Shown here: positions 16,189-23,382 of the stretch, one piece after another
Layout: the number at the start of each line of letters is the position of its first letter
How positions within the stretch are numbered: the stretch's first letter is position 1
Assembly: GCA_045636125.1 (NCBI GenBank)
Contig: JAZTWX010000030.1
Coordinates: 1-24,358 of the forward strand
Reading direction: 5' to 3'
Origin: HGM04593 sp045636125
Lineage (GTDB): Bacteria; Bacteroidota; Bacteroidia; Bacteroidales; Bacteroidaceae
DNA length: 24,358 bases
Translations under genes and position numbers: made by a program
The notes under the pieces: generated by a model
The model's input: the letters and a program-made list of their open reading frames with translations, nothing else
What the model was told of the DNA's origin: nothing
Databases searched by the model: none

Positions 16189-18014
16189 TCCCAAGCGAGG
16201 CGGGGGCATATCGATTTTTTCTCAATGCCGTTTATGCGTCCTTTCCACTCCCAAGTGTTGCCGAGGTTCCAGTATTGCTCATACTCGGAATATTCTTCCT
16301 TAATTTTTGTTGCAATGTCGTTGTGCCAAGCCGAGTGGTAGCAGTTGCCTGTCTTCAGGTTTATGCCGCCTGTTGCTGTTGAGTAGCACAGTGCTGTTTT
16401 TCCTCCGCTGCTTATTGTGAAGGCGTTTTTAGCCTCAATGGTTCCGTTGCTGTAACAAGCTATAATGGCGTTGTTGCTGCTGTAGCTGTTGCCGATAATT
16501 CCGCCGGCATACTCCTCGCCTGTCAGTTTAACATCGGTTTTGCAAGCGAGGTAATTTCCCAGGTCGCGGTCCTGGCCGGTGATGCCGCCCACGCTCTTGC
16601 CGTTTATTGAGCCTTTGTAGTAGCAGTTGGTGAAGGTGCATCGGCGCTCTTTGCTGCCCCACAAGCCTCCGGCAATGTTGCCGTATACATTACAGCTAAC
16701 TTTGGTGTTGCTTACTTCGCTCATCTCACCCCTGTAGGATTGGCCGTAGCCTATAGCTCCTCCGGAGTGTCCTTCGCCGTCAATTACAAACGAATTGTCG
16801 GTGGCTGTCACGCTGCAATCCTTCATTGTGATTGTGGCGCCGCTCGCAGTTCCCACAATGCCTCCTGTGTATGTTGTGCCGAACAGTTTTGACCCAGTGG
16901 TGAAAATGATGTGGCAGTTTGTTATTTTCCCGTTTTGGGTGCAACCTGCAAGCGCACCGGTGCTTCCGTAGTTTGTCTTGTTCACAATGTGCACTCCTTT
17001 GATAGTGAGGTTGCTTACTGTTCCCTCGAGCGTAGCGAAAAGTCCTTGATAGGTGATGTCGTCGCGCTGAATCTTTAGATTGGAAATTGTATGGCCGTCG
17101 CCTTCGAGTGTGCCATCAAAATTAAAGGGTAACCAGTTGTGGTTGTTGAGGTCGATGTCGCTTCCCAGCTTGAAATAAACTCCCTTTGTTTTTATGTTTT
17201 TCAAGAGCAGGAGCTCACCGCCGCTGTTAATTATATAGGGTTCGTTGAAGCGTCCGCTGCCGCCCGAGAAATTGGTTGCAATTCTGCCGTCCCACACGTT
17301 TGCGCTGTTCTCTGCTACAGGTGTAGGTTGGGGCTTCTCCTCCTCTGCCACTTTTGGTGCTTCGGCAACCTCGTTCTTGTGTATTATGGTTATTTCCTGT
17401 TTGTGCACAATTACAAGCTCCTCTTTTTGAACGGGGCGCTCTTTTGTTGCAACGGCTACAGGTGCGCTGTATGCTGTGCTGTCGTCGCACACCGAGTAGG
17501 CGCGTACATAATAGGTTGTGCCGGGGGTGAGCTTGTTTATCGTGAGCGAGATAACCGCAGCTACGCTGTTCTCGTTCTCGTCGAGCATAAATGCCTCTCT
17601 CTGGTCGTCGGTGAGGTTCTTGTCGTCGGCTTTTAAGATGGTTGCGTTTGTCTCTTCTTTAGCGATAACCTTTTCGGCTGTTTTTGTGGTGGCGTTCTTG
17701 TTTGTGCTTATGCAGAAACCATAGTCACTTATCTCCTTTGCATCGGTTACCACAATGAGGCCGAGAATGTCGAAACTCTCCTCCTGGGCATTGGATGCTT
17801 GCATTTTGAATGTGCTCTTTGCCTTAATCTCTTCGGTCTCTCCGTTCAGGAATCCGTCTCTTTTTCTCTTGTATTCCTCGAATCCTTTGTTTCTCTCCTT
17901 AACGAACTTTTCGAACGATTTGTCGCGTTTCTCTTTATAGGTGTTGAAGCCTTGTGCGAAACTGCTTGTTGCACAGCAGAGCGCAAGCAATGAAATAAAA
18001 AATATTCTTTTCAT
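16185..18014 (-). CDS. Secreted GLUG-motif beta-helix protein with fibronectin-like segment
   Basis: The 609-residue product has a Sec signal peptide (MKRIFFISLLALCCATSSFAQ), then a Lys/Glu-rich helical stretch (about 22-65) with repeated KERNKGFEEYKRKRD-like units. At about 75-195 a fibronectin-III-like segment ends in LTPGTTYYVRAYS, the common closing strand in Bacteroidota surface proteins. After a Pro/Glu/Lys linker (about 195-240) comes a beta-helix region with FDGTLEGDGHTISNL (start of GLUG-type proteins) and repeated GG(I/A)(V/I)G, GALAG, GGLWG and GGITGQ motifs, all typical of GLUG repeats found in adhesin-like and IgA-peptidase-associated proteins. It ends in SICPRLAWE, without a type IX sorting domain. 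Likely location is the surface or outside; binding function is inferred from family only. It lies 65 nt after serB with no clear own promoter, so read-through is possible. Confidence 0.8.
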   Translation of the reverse strand: MKRIFFISLLALCCATSSFAQGFNTYKEKRDKSFEKFVKERNKGFEEYKRKRDGFLNGETEEIKAKSTFKMQASNAQEESFDILGLIVVTDAKEISDYGFCISTNKNATTKTAEKVIAKEETNATILKADDKNLTDDQREAFMLDENENSVAAVISLTINKLTPGTTYYVRAYSVCDDSTAYSAPVAVATKERPVQKEELVIVHKQEITIIHKNEVAEAPKVAEEEKPQPTPVAENSANVWDGRIATNFSGGSGRFNEPYIINSGGELLLLKNIKTKGVYFKLGSDIDLNNHNWLPFNFDGTLEGDGHTISNLKIQRDDITYQGLFATLEGTVSNLTIKGVHIVNKTNYGSTGALAGCTQNGKITNCHIIFTTGSKLFGTTYTGGIVGTASGATITMKDCSVTATDNSFVIDGEGHSGGAIGYGQSYRGEMSEVSNTKVSCNVYGNIAGGLWGSKERRCTFTNCYYKGSINGKSVGGITGQDRDLGNYLACKTDVKLTGEEYAGGIIGNSYSSNNAIIACYSNGTIEAKNAFTISSGGKTALCYSTATGGINLKTGNCYHSAWHNDIATKIKEEYSEYEQYWNLGNTWEWKGRINGIEKKSICPRLAWE

Positions 18015-18079
18015 AATATATGGGAGTGTGTGTTAATTCGTTATGTAAAAATGTTTTGCGTGTTCCCGGCCTGTGTGGT

Positions 18080-19309
18080 TTACTCGCGCCCTTTCTCGTC
18101 GAGGTATGAATCCTTGAATCCCAAAAAGTATAGTACTCCGTCGAGACCAATGGTGTTTATCGACTGCTGTGCGTTGGCAACAACGCGGGGTTTTGCGTGG
18201 AAAGCAATTCCTAGTCCTGCCTCGCTCAGCATAGGGAGGTCGTTGGCGCCGTCGCCCACAGCAATTGTCTGCGCGATGTCCACCTTCTCAACCTGTGCAA
18301 TGAGTTTCAGAAGCTCGGCTTTGCGGCGGCCGTCGACAATTTCGCCCAAATAGCGACCGGTGAGCTTGCCCTGCTCGTCAATCTCGAGCTCGTTGGCATA
18401 AACGTAATCTATGCCGTATTTCTTTTGCAGGTATTCACCAAAATAGTTGAATCCTCCCGACAGAATAGCAATCTTGTAGCCGTAACGCTTGAGCACATAC
18501 ATAAGGCGGTCGACACCTTCGGTAATGGGGAGGTTTTCGGCAATCTCGCGCATAACGCTCGAGTCGAGCCCCTTGAGCAGTGCAACCCTCTCGGTGAAAC
18601 TCTCTTTGAAATCTATCTCGCCGCGCATTGCACGCTCGGTAATCTCCTTTACCTTGTCGCCCACGCCTGCTCTCATCGCAAGCTCGTCAATAACCTCGGT
18701 CTGTATGAGAGTCGAGTCCATATCGAAACATATGAGGCGGCGCATACGGCGGTACATGTTGTCTATCTGGAACGAACAGTCCATCCCCATTTCGCTCGAC
18801 AGACGCAAGAGCTCGGCCTGCATAGCGTTGCGGTCGTGCGGGGTACCGCGGAGCGAGAATTCAATGCAGGCGCGTGTGTTTTTCGAGGGCTCGGCAATGG
18901 ACATACGGCCCGAAAGGCGGCGTATGGAGTCGATGTTGAGCCCCTGCTCTGCAATGAGGCGTGTGACGGCCTCAATCTGCCCGGCCGACAGCTTGCGGCC
19001 AAGCAGCGTGAGAATGTAACGGTTCTTGCCCTGGCGTTTCACCCACGCTTCGTAATCTTCGGCCCCCAAGGGGAAGAATTTTATGTTCACCCCAAGCTCG
19101 CCGGCCTTGAAAAGCAGCTCCTTCATTACGTGTCCCGAATAGTCCTCTTCCACGCGAATGAGAATGCCCAGTGACAGGGTGTTGTGTATGTCGGCCTGGC
19201 CGATGTCGAGCACAGTGACGCCATATCTTGAAAGCACCGACATTATTGAAGCGGTGAGTCCCGGCCTGTCCTCTCCTGTTATTCTTATTATTATAAGTTC
19301 CTCTGCCAT
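18080..19309 (-). CDS. serB: Phosphoserine phosphatase with two ACT domains
   Basis: SerB hydrolyses O-phospho-L-serine, the last step of serine synthesis, in the cytoplasm. The HAD core is clear: motif I FDMDST near residues 195-200 (first Asp nucleophile), motif II ILSGGFN near 300, and motif IV GDGANDLPML near 350. The N-terminal 180 residues hold two ACT-type regulatory domains: the first starts IIIRITGEDRPGLTASIM, the second RYILTLLGRKLSAGQIEAV. I chose the ATG at 19309 (MAEELIII), giving 409 residues, the usual length of the double-ACT form; the longer in-frame start at 19393 adds 28 residues that lie across the promoter box at 19351-19358. serA and serC are not in the window. Serine feedback through the ACT domains is a family expectation. 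Confidence 0.93.
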   Translation of the reverse strand: MAEELIIIRITGEDRPGLTASIMSVLSRYGVTVLDIGQADIHNTLSLGILIRVEEDYSGHVMKELLFKAGELGVNIKFFPLGAEDYEAWVKRQGKNRYILTLLGRKLSAGQIEAVTRLIAEQGLNIDSIRRLSGRMSIAEPSKNTRACIEFSLRGTPHDRNAMQAELLRLSSEMGMDCSFQIDNMYRRMRRLICFDMDSTLIQTEVIDELAMRAGVGDKVKEITERAMRGEIDFKESFTERVALLKGLDSSVMREIAENLPITEGVDRLMYVLKRYGYKIAILSGGFNYFGEYLQKKYGIDYVYANELEIDEQGKLTGRYLGEIVDGRRKAELLKLIAQVEKVDIAQTIAVGDGANDLPMLSEAGLGIAFHAKPRVVANAQQSINTIGLDGVLYFLGFKDSYLDEKGRE

Positions 19310-19350
19310 TTTTCTTTTCGGTTTTGTGTGTAAATGTGCATAGTAATTTG

Positions 19351-19358
19351 CAAATGTA
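19351..19358 (-). promoter_or_regulatory. -7 box before serB
   Basis: TACATTTG on the minus strand is a full match to TAnnTTTG and lies 41 nt before the chosen ATG. No clear -33 box is seen. It supports the start at 19309 over 19393. Confidence 0.45.
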
Positions 19359-19475
19359 TAATAAATATGTGAAAATAAGCACTTTTTCCTCATAAAAGAG
19401 CACTTGCGCAGGAATTTATGCTTGTGAATTTTGGCTAGGGTTTTTGAATTTCGGGCCTGTTTTTATCGTGAAGTC

Positions 19476-19521
19476 TTGCAAATAGCCCCAGAAGCCTTAA
19501 AACTTCTGGGGCTATTTGCAA
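19476..19521. terminator. 19-bp hairpin downstream of the TRL remnant
   Basis: Perfect arms of 19 nt (TTGCAAATAGCCCCAGAAG at 19476-19494 and its complement at 19503-19521) enclose an 8-nt loop. No T run follows on either strand at once, so it is a weak intrinsic terminator or a processing hairpin. It lies 20 nt after the stop of the TRL-like remnant on the minus strand. The stretch 19310-19475 otherwise holds only the serB promoter region. Confidence 0.65.
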
Positions 19522-19541
19522 AGTGTCAATATTCAGTTTCT

Positions 19542-19736
19542 TTATTCACCATAAACCTTAGTAGTCTGCTTGATAACTACTCCAAGGAGGAATGTGGTTG
19601 TATAAGAATCTACGTGAGAGATTTTAGTGATACCTGCCGATTTAGCTGCCTTGTCGATGCCGTTTTCTTCACCTTTTGAACTCCAAAGGCCGCCAAGGTA
19701 GAGAGTGCTCTTGGCTACGAAAAAATGGATAACCAA
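19542..19736 (-). pseudogene. 5'-truncated TRL-like protein remnant
   Basis: The C-terminal end AAKSAGITKISHVD followed by a LLGVV strand and the terminal TTKVYGE matches TRL-like (tRNA-associated locus) proteins, small Bacteroidota envelope proteins of about 90-100 residues whose function is unknown. Normal members have an N-terminal signal or lipobox and a conserved G(D/S)ASI stretch; here the frame has no ATG at all between the stop at 19800-19802 and the stop codon at 19542, only a TTG at 19736, and the upstream residues (ARKFSPPARKP) do not look like a signal peptide. Family-like sequence seems to begin near 19720. I therefore call it a remnant. Use of the TTG start for a 64-residue product cannot be excluded. 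Confidence 0.6.
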
Positions 19737-19835
19737 AGGCTTTCTTGCGGGCGGTGAAAATTTTCTTGCTCCATTTATTGAATTTTCTTTCCTTTGTGAC
19801 TATATTATAGAGTAAACGCTTTTAATATGTAGAAT

Positions 19836-20099
19836 ATGAATTACAACGAAATTGAGACATTTTGCCGGGAGAAGGGCTTTCTCTTTCACAAGAACGGGAG
19901 CGGTACATTCGGGGCAGACAGGTACTGGAGTTTCTGCAAGGTGGAAAACAACGACCGCACACTCTTCTCCATAGACTATTTCCCGGTGCGTGGCACAATA
20001 AAAGTGCGCAGGGGAACTTGCACTTACCAGGGTGGGGTGGAGTCGGTGGCGCATCTTGTGGAACTGCTTGCTGTAATGAGAATTGGTGAGTGGGCGTGA
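19836..20099 (+). CDS. Small hypothetical protein (87 aa)
   Basis: I do not recognise it. The 87-residue product has no signal peptide or membrane segment, so it should be cytoplasmic. It is rich in aromatic residues (FCREKGFLFHK, RYWSFCKVEN, FSIDYFPV) and reads like a compact alpha/beta fold: helix, three or four strands, then a C-terminal helix (VESVAHLVELLAVMRIG). The ATG at 19836 follows GAAT and is the first in frame. The next gene on the same strand begins 132 nt later. It is the first of three small plus-strand genes of similar character. An overlapping plus-strand ORF in another frame (19862) and a minus-strand one are shadows. Confidence 0.6.
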   Translation: MNYNEIETFCREKGFLFHKNGSGTFGADRYWSFCKVENNDRTLFSIDYFPVRGTIKVRRGTCTYQGGVESVAHLVELLAVMRIGEWA

Positions 20100-20231
20100 A
20101 GGGTGCATAAGCCTTGAAAGCATCATTATTACCGCCGTGTAAAGTTAAAATATCTTAAATAAATGGCCTGGAATTGAAATTTGCCCACATTGTTTCCATA
20201 TTATGACTGTAACAAAAAAACATAAGGCAAT

Positions 20232-20648
20232 ATGGCAAAGAGTTTCAATTTCAACCACACCTATTTAATTGACAAACCGGTAAACAAACGCACAGCTTCG
20301 TACGACAAATGGTGGATGTTCTGCGTAAAGGAACGCAATGGCAACAACATCACATTCAGCAGCAGGGAGAGGTGCGACCTCAAGGAGTACAAGGGAAAAA
20401 TCCTCGTAAACCCCAAAACCGGCGACGAAATAAGCTTCATAACCATTGGTACGAACAAATATATGCTCGACGCCAAAGAGTTCATCAGCAAGGGCCGCAA
20501 GCTGAGCGAAATGAGCCGGGAGGAAAAGCAATCCCTTTTCGGCTTAACTGTGGAGGCGGAGTGGAGCGATGAAAAACAGGGGTTTGTAAAAACCAAAGAT
20601 TGTGGTAATACTTTTGGAGAATTTATTAATAAGAAAACGGTAAAATAA
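20232..20648 (+). CDS. Hypothetical protein (138 aa)
   Basis: No family is recognised. The 138-residue product has no signal peptide or membrane helix. It is basic and strand-rich in the first 90 residues (KWWMFCVKERNGNNITFSS, KILVNPKTGDEISFITIG, NKYMLDAKEF) and has a helical segment SEMSREEKQSLFGL near 100. Its TAA overlaps the ATG of the next gene by one base (TAATG at 20646-20650), so the two are translationally coupled and their products may interact. A poor promoter candidate lies upstream: TTTG at 20180-20183 and TATGACTG at 20202-20209. Coding quality is good: Lys/Glu/Asn use fits neighbouring genes, and the frame is uninterrupted. Confidence 0.7.
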   Translation: MAKSFNFNHTYLIDKPVNKRTASYDKWWMFCVKERNGNNITFSSRERCDLKEYKGKILVNPKTGDEISFITIGTNKYMLDAKEFISKGRKLSEMSREEKQSLFGLTVEAEWSDEKQGFVKTKDCGNTFGEFINKKTVK

Positions 20649-20989
20649 TGTGTGACGAACAAACAATAAAAGAGATGGAAGCCTTGCGTGCGGCACTAAA
20701 CGAACTGTGTGCCGCTATTATTAAAAAACAGATTGCCAACCAACTGCACATCCCCGACAACTTCAATGGAATAAAGGAGATAAAGACCTGTGGCTATGAG
20801 GTTGAGGAAATGGAGCCGAGCAAACTATGCATGGGTGTTGTAAAGGTAAACGCTGAATGGCATGTCTGCAACAAAGAGGGCGAGCTGTTGCCCATAAACA
20901 GCTTGGGCGTGCAGTCGTTACATAATGTGGAGAATGCATTGCTCAAAGTGTGGGAATGCATCCTCGACTGGGAGGCGCAATGGGATTGA
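20648..20989 (+). CDS. Hypothetical protein (113 aa), coupled to the upstream gene
   Basis: No family is recognised. The acidic 113-residue product starts with a predicted amphipathic helix (IKEMEALRAALNELCAAIIK), contains WHVCNKEGELLPINSLG, which looks like a beta hairpin, and ends in a helix (SLHNVENALLKVWECILDW). It has five cysteines, many for a cytoplasmic protein of this size, but they are not spaced like a zinc site. The start codon overlaps the stop codon of the previous gene by one nucleotide. A 15-bp hairpin follows at 21086-21119. Confidence 0.7.
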   Translation: MCDEQTIKEMEALRAALNELCAAIIKKQIANQLHIPDNFNGIKEIKTCGYEVEEMEPSKLCMGVVKVNAEWHVCNKEGELLPINSLGVQSLHNVENALLKVWECILDWEAQWD

Positions 20990-21085
20990 GAATTTGAATT
21001 CCCTGCCTCGCGAGAAAACAGTTGAAAGGCCTTGGTTTACAGTAATAAAAAGAGAGGACATTGCGTTGCCTGTTATAAATGAAGT

Positions 21086-21119
21086 GAGGCCGGATCAAAA
21101 TCGCTTTTGACCCGGCCTC
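21086..21119. terminator. 15-bp hairpin between convergent genes
   Basis: Arms GAGGCCGGATCAAAA (21086-21100) and TTTTGACCCGGCCTC (21105-21119) pair with a single A-C mismatch around a 4-nt loop. It lies between the ends of the small plus-strand gene pair and the minus-strand Ser-rich gene. No T run follows, so termination strength is uncertain. The remaining bases of 20990-21164 hold nothing I recognise. Confidence 0.6.
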
Positions 21120-21164
21120 TACATATGTATAGTGGTTAAATCCTAAAAAGCCACTCGTTAATTC

Positions 21165-22091
21165 TTAGCCTGCGCAATTGCCAAGCATTATTAAAAGTAT
21201 AAGTGTACCAATAACTCCTAATGGTATGTATAAGGGAAGGAGATTTTTATGTTTAATGATATTATAGTCCTTTTTTAACTGCTCATAGAGTGCCTGTATC
21301 TCGGCATCGTTGCTATAATGGAGTGATATGGTAGATTCCAATTTGCTCATAAATGTCTTTACAGAATCTATGCTATCATTTTCTCCATATATTTTTTTTA
21401 TGGCTTTGCTAATAATAGCATATTTCATATAATGAATTAGTTGTTCCCTTTGTTTGGGACAGCGGCAATGGTACGTAAAAGCTTGTTTTACACTAATACC
21501 TCTATTTACAACATATTCCGGATCGGTCCTCATCTTATACGCGTTCATAAATTTAGCTTCGGCCTCGTCGGCACTGTAACCAATTTCCATACCGGTTACT
21601 CTCACTTTATCCAACACTGCCTCGTTAATTTCCAGCTCGGGGTTGTTAACTAAACCGCTTACAAAATTACCGAATCTTTCACTTTTTAATTCCGCATCAA
21701 TTTCAGCGTAAGTTTTTTCTCTTTGCATTGTACTACTATTTGTTGAATTACTAAAACTACTTCTTTTGCGTGAAGATGAACGATTGTCATCATCATCGTC
21801 GTCATTTGAACTAAAAAACGAACTTACTGCTTTGCCTATGCCGCCACCCGATGAGCTGCTCTTCTTTGAAGATGATGAAGATGATGAAGATGAACTGCTC
21901 TTCTTTGCATAACGACCTATGCCGTTTGAACGTTGATAATTGTCGGAATAGGTAAGTTCTTCATTAATACTGCCATTGTCTTTGTACCACACTTTGGCTT
22001 CGTGATTGCCGCTGGAATCGCTGCTCACGTTTTGGTATTTCCCACTAAGGTATTCGTCGTGAGAAATGGATTTCATTTTGAATGAACTCAT
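21165..22091 (-). CDS. Ser/Asp-rich tail-anchored membrane protein, unknown function
   Basis: The 308-residue product has no N-terminal signal. Residues 1-60 are polar (HDEYLSGKYQNVSSDSS). Residues about 63-125 are low complexity: a run of 11 Ser, further Ser/Gly blocks, a run of six Asp and a Ser/Arg block. Residues about 125-275 are a predicted helical domain (EKTYAEIDAELKSERFGNF, GYSADEAEAKFMNAY). One hydrophobic helix at about 284-304 (LYIPLGVIGTLILLIMLG) lies close to the C-terminus, so the bulk should face the cytoplasm as in a tail-anchored protein. The Ser/Asp coding DNA is made of TCT/TCA/GAT-type triplet repeats, which can change length in frame. I do not recognise a family. A start at residue 6 (MKSIS) is possible. 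It stands alone, convergent to the small-gene cluster. Confidence 0.75.
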   Translation of the reverse strand: MSSFKMKSISHDEYLSGKYQNVSSDSSGNHEAKVWYKDNGSINEELTYSDNYQRSNGIGRYAKKSSSSSSSSSSSKKSSSSGGGIGKAVSSFFSSNDDDDDDNRSSSRKRSSFSNSTNSSTMQREKTYAEIDAELKSERFGNFVSGLVNNPELEINEAVLDKVRVTGMEIGYSADEAEAKFMNAYKMRTDPEYVVNRGISVKQAFTYHCRCPKQREQLIHYMKYAIISKAIKKIYGENDSIDSVKTFMSKLESTISLHYSNDAEIQALYEQLKKDYNIIKHKNLLPLYIPLGVIGTLILLIMLGNCAG

Positions 22092-22176
22092 AACTTTTAA
22101 TTATTTATGGTTTAACTTAATGTTATTTGCTTTTCTTAACCAATAAAAATTATGTTTAGTGGTATAATTATTTTTG

Positions 22177-22209
22177 CAAAGATGTGTAAAAAATTACCCC
22201 CCCCCTTGG
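22177..22209 (-). promoter_or_regulatory. Candidate promoter with a nine-base G tract in its spacer
   Basis: CATCTTTG on the minus strand (22177-22184) is one base from TAnnTTTG and is in the common TTTGCAA context. The 21 nt upstream consist of a 12-nt AT-rich part and a run of nine G (plus-strand C at 22197-22205). The expected -33 position (22206-22209) reads CCAA, not a good TTTG. The leader to the ATG at 22091 would be about 80 nt. The wider stretch 22092-22307 holds no gene that I can support. Confidence 0.35.
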
Positions 22210-22307
22210 ACTTCTTGGTTCTTCTTACTCTTTTTTGCGACCAATTATACTCTCCATAGTTTTATTATTTTGCTACAAAATGCAAAAACACTTTTTCGTG
22301 GCAGAAT

Positions 22308-22358
22308 AAAAAAAGAAACCACCTTGCTCATAACTCTTCGCTATGGGTTTGGTGGTTT
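22308..22358 (-). terminator. Terminator after the toxin-antitoxin / degraded gene unit
   Basis: Arms AAACCACC (22316-22323) and GGTGGTTT (22351-22358) enclose an inner CATA/TATG stem. On the minus strand the hairpin is followed by C and seven T (22308-22314). It lies 43 nt beyond the stop of the degraded gene and closes the minus-strand unit that starts at 23375. Confidence 0.75.
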
Positions 22359-22400
22359 AATAGTCCAGCACTTTCACGCAAAGGGACTATGCTTCGATGG

Positions 22401-22784
22401 CTACTTGTGCCTTAGGTGCTTGCGGCGCAGCTCGAGAAGTGTCAGCGGTTCAAAAAAATCATTGAATACAATGCTTGCAATATCGTTAGTGAGGTCTTTT
22501 TTGTACTCCTTGTTTTTCGCTTTCTCAATAGGATGCTGTTCTATGTATTCTGCGATTTTCTAATATTGGCTTTCTCGTTCTTTTATGAAATGGGCATTGT
22601 TCTTTTTTAATACCTTGAAATTTGCCTGCTCGATTTTGTAAAAATCAATAGCATTGTATAGGTTGGCAAAGAAAGATGCGGTATTCCCGTTGCTTAATTT
22701 GTATTGTCTCGCACAAATATCGTACCACTCTTCGTCATTATTTAGGATACCTCTGAAGATTACCTCTATCAGATAGGTTTCAAC
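22401..22784 (-). pseudogene. Unknown gene interrupted by an in-frame TAG
   Basis: Reading the minus strand, the frame is open from 22784 to 22401 except for one TAG at 22562-22560, and both sides look like the same protein: before it a helical, aromatic-rich part (EEWYDICARQYKLSNG, SFFANLYNAIDFYKIE), after it a Lys/Glu-rich helical part (KIAEYIEQHPIEKAKNKEY, SIVFNDFFEPLTLLELRRKH). A single C-to-T change of CAG or CGA-like codon would explain the stop. No in-frame ATG exists before the first conserved-looking residues, so the 5' end is also damaged or uses a rare start. It overlaps the antitoxin gene's 3' end by 16 nt. I do not recognise the family. Plus-strand ORFs over it are shadows. Confidence 0.6.
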
Positions 22785-23074
22785 TCAACAGTCAATCCCA
22801 TTGCAGCTGCAATCTTGTAAAGGGTTGCAACTGTGGGAACTGTTATGCCTCGCTCAATGCGCGATATATAACTCTTATCAGCACCGATACGCTCGGCAAG
22901 TTCCGCCTGTGTTAAACGTGCGTTCTTACGAGCATCCAGTAGAATCTGCGCATTGTATTCTTCCCAAGCCTTTGCAGTAGCCTCTGCACGACTTTGAGTG
23001 CCAATCTCTCCAAACTCCTTTGCAAGTTCGGCGCTAACATCATAAATTTCATTCTTTTTGCTCATAATACTCAT
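22769..23074 (-). CDS. XRE-family antitoxin (HigA-like)
   Basis: The 101-residue product has a C-terminal lambda-repressor-type helix-turn-helix (AELAERIGADKSYISRIE near residues 54-71) and a helical N-terminus (SAELAKEFGEIGTQSRAEA) that precedes it, the layout of antitoxins partnered with Gp49-type HigB toxins. It should neutralise the upstream toxin by direct binding and repress the shared promoter by binding its palindrome. The start at 23074 overlaps the toxin gene by 26 nt; the in-frame ATG at 23065 (MSKKNEI) is an equally good start. Toxin-first order is typical of higBA and unlike relBE. Confidence 0.88.
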   Translation of the reverse strand: MSIMSKKNEIYDVSAELAKEFGEIGTQSRAEATAKAWEEYNAQILLDARKNARLTQAELAERIGADKSYISRIERGITVPTVATLYKIAAAMGLTVELKPI

Positions 23075-23375
23075 TCTTTAGTTGTACTGCTTTTTTTATT
23101 TCACTGTCAGGTGTCTTTTGGGTTTTCTTCTTAAAACAGTTGAACAAAACCACAATGGTGTCACCATCGTATATGAAAAAGATACGGAACTCATTATTGC
23201 CGTAGTTTACTCGGAATTCATATATCCCATCACGAATATACTTTATGTAATGGTGCGGTATTTTATCCTCTGTTTCAAATAACAACAATGCACGCATTAT
23301 TTTTATCCGTTCAGGTTGGGATAATTTCGCCATAAAGTCGGCATAATACCGTTTGTATGCAATTATCTTTTTCAT
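23049..23375 (-). CDS. HigB/Gp49-type (RelE superfamily) mRNA-interferase toxin
   Basis: The 108-residue product matches the phage-derived Gp49-like HigB family: the core GIYEFRVNYGNNEFRIFFIY followed by a DGDTIVVLFNCFKKKTQKTP strand-turn is the diagnostic region, and the C-terminal helix EIKKAVQLKNEYYEQ completes the RelE-like fold. Such toxins cut mRNA on the ribosome; Arg and Lys residues in the core (R57, R63 area and the KKKTQK loop) would be the active surface. The gene overlaps the antitoxin gene by 26 nt. The ATG at 23375 follows a promoter box by only 7 nt, so the mRNA has almost no leader. The reading frame is intact, unlike its neighbours on both sides. Confidence 0.9.
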   Translation of the reverse strand: MKKIIAYKRYYADFMAKLSQPERIKIMRALLLFETEDKIPHHYIKYIRDGIYEFRVNYGNNEFRIFFIYDGDTIVVLFNCFKKKTQKTPDSEIKKAVQLKNEYYEQKE

Positions 23376-23382
23376 AGTGTTG

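Noticed and set aside
15885..16382. 165-aa plus-strand ORF with internally repeated peptide (CLCSLFATR twice)
   Set aside because: The peptide repeat only reflects the DNA repeat array; the ORF has no proper start context, crosses the palindrome and runs antisense into the GLUG gene.
22174..22563. 129-aa plus-strand ORF
   Set aside because: Antisense to the interrupted minus-strand gene and starting in the poly-C tract; Phe/Leu-rich product without features.
22769..23375. relBE or parDE identity for the toxin-antitoxin pair
   Set aside because: Toxin-first order, XRE-type antitoxin and Gp49 core motif point to higBA instead.
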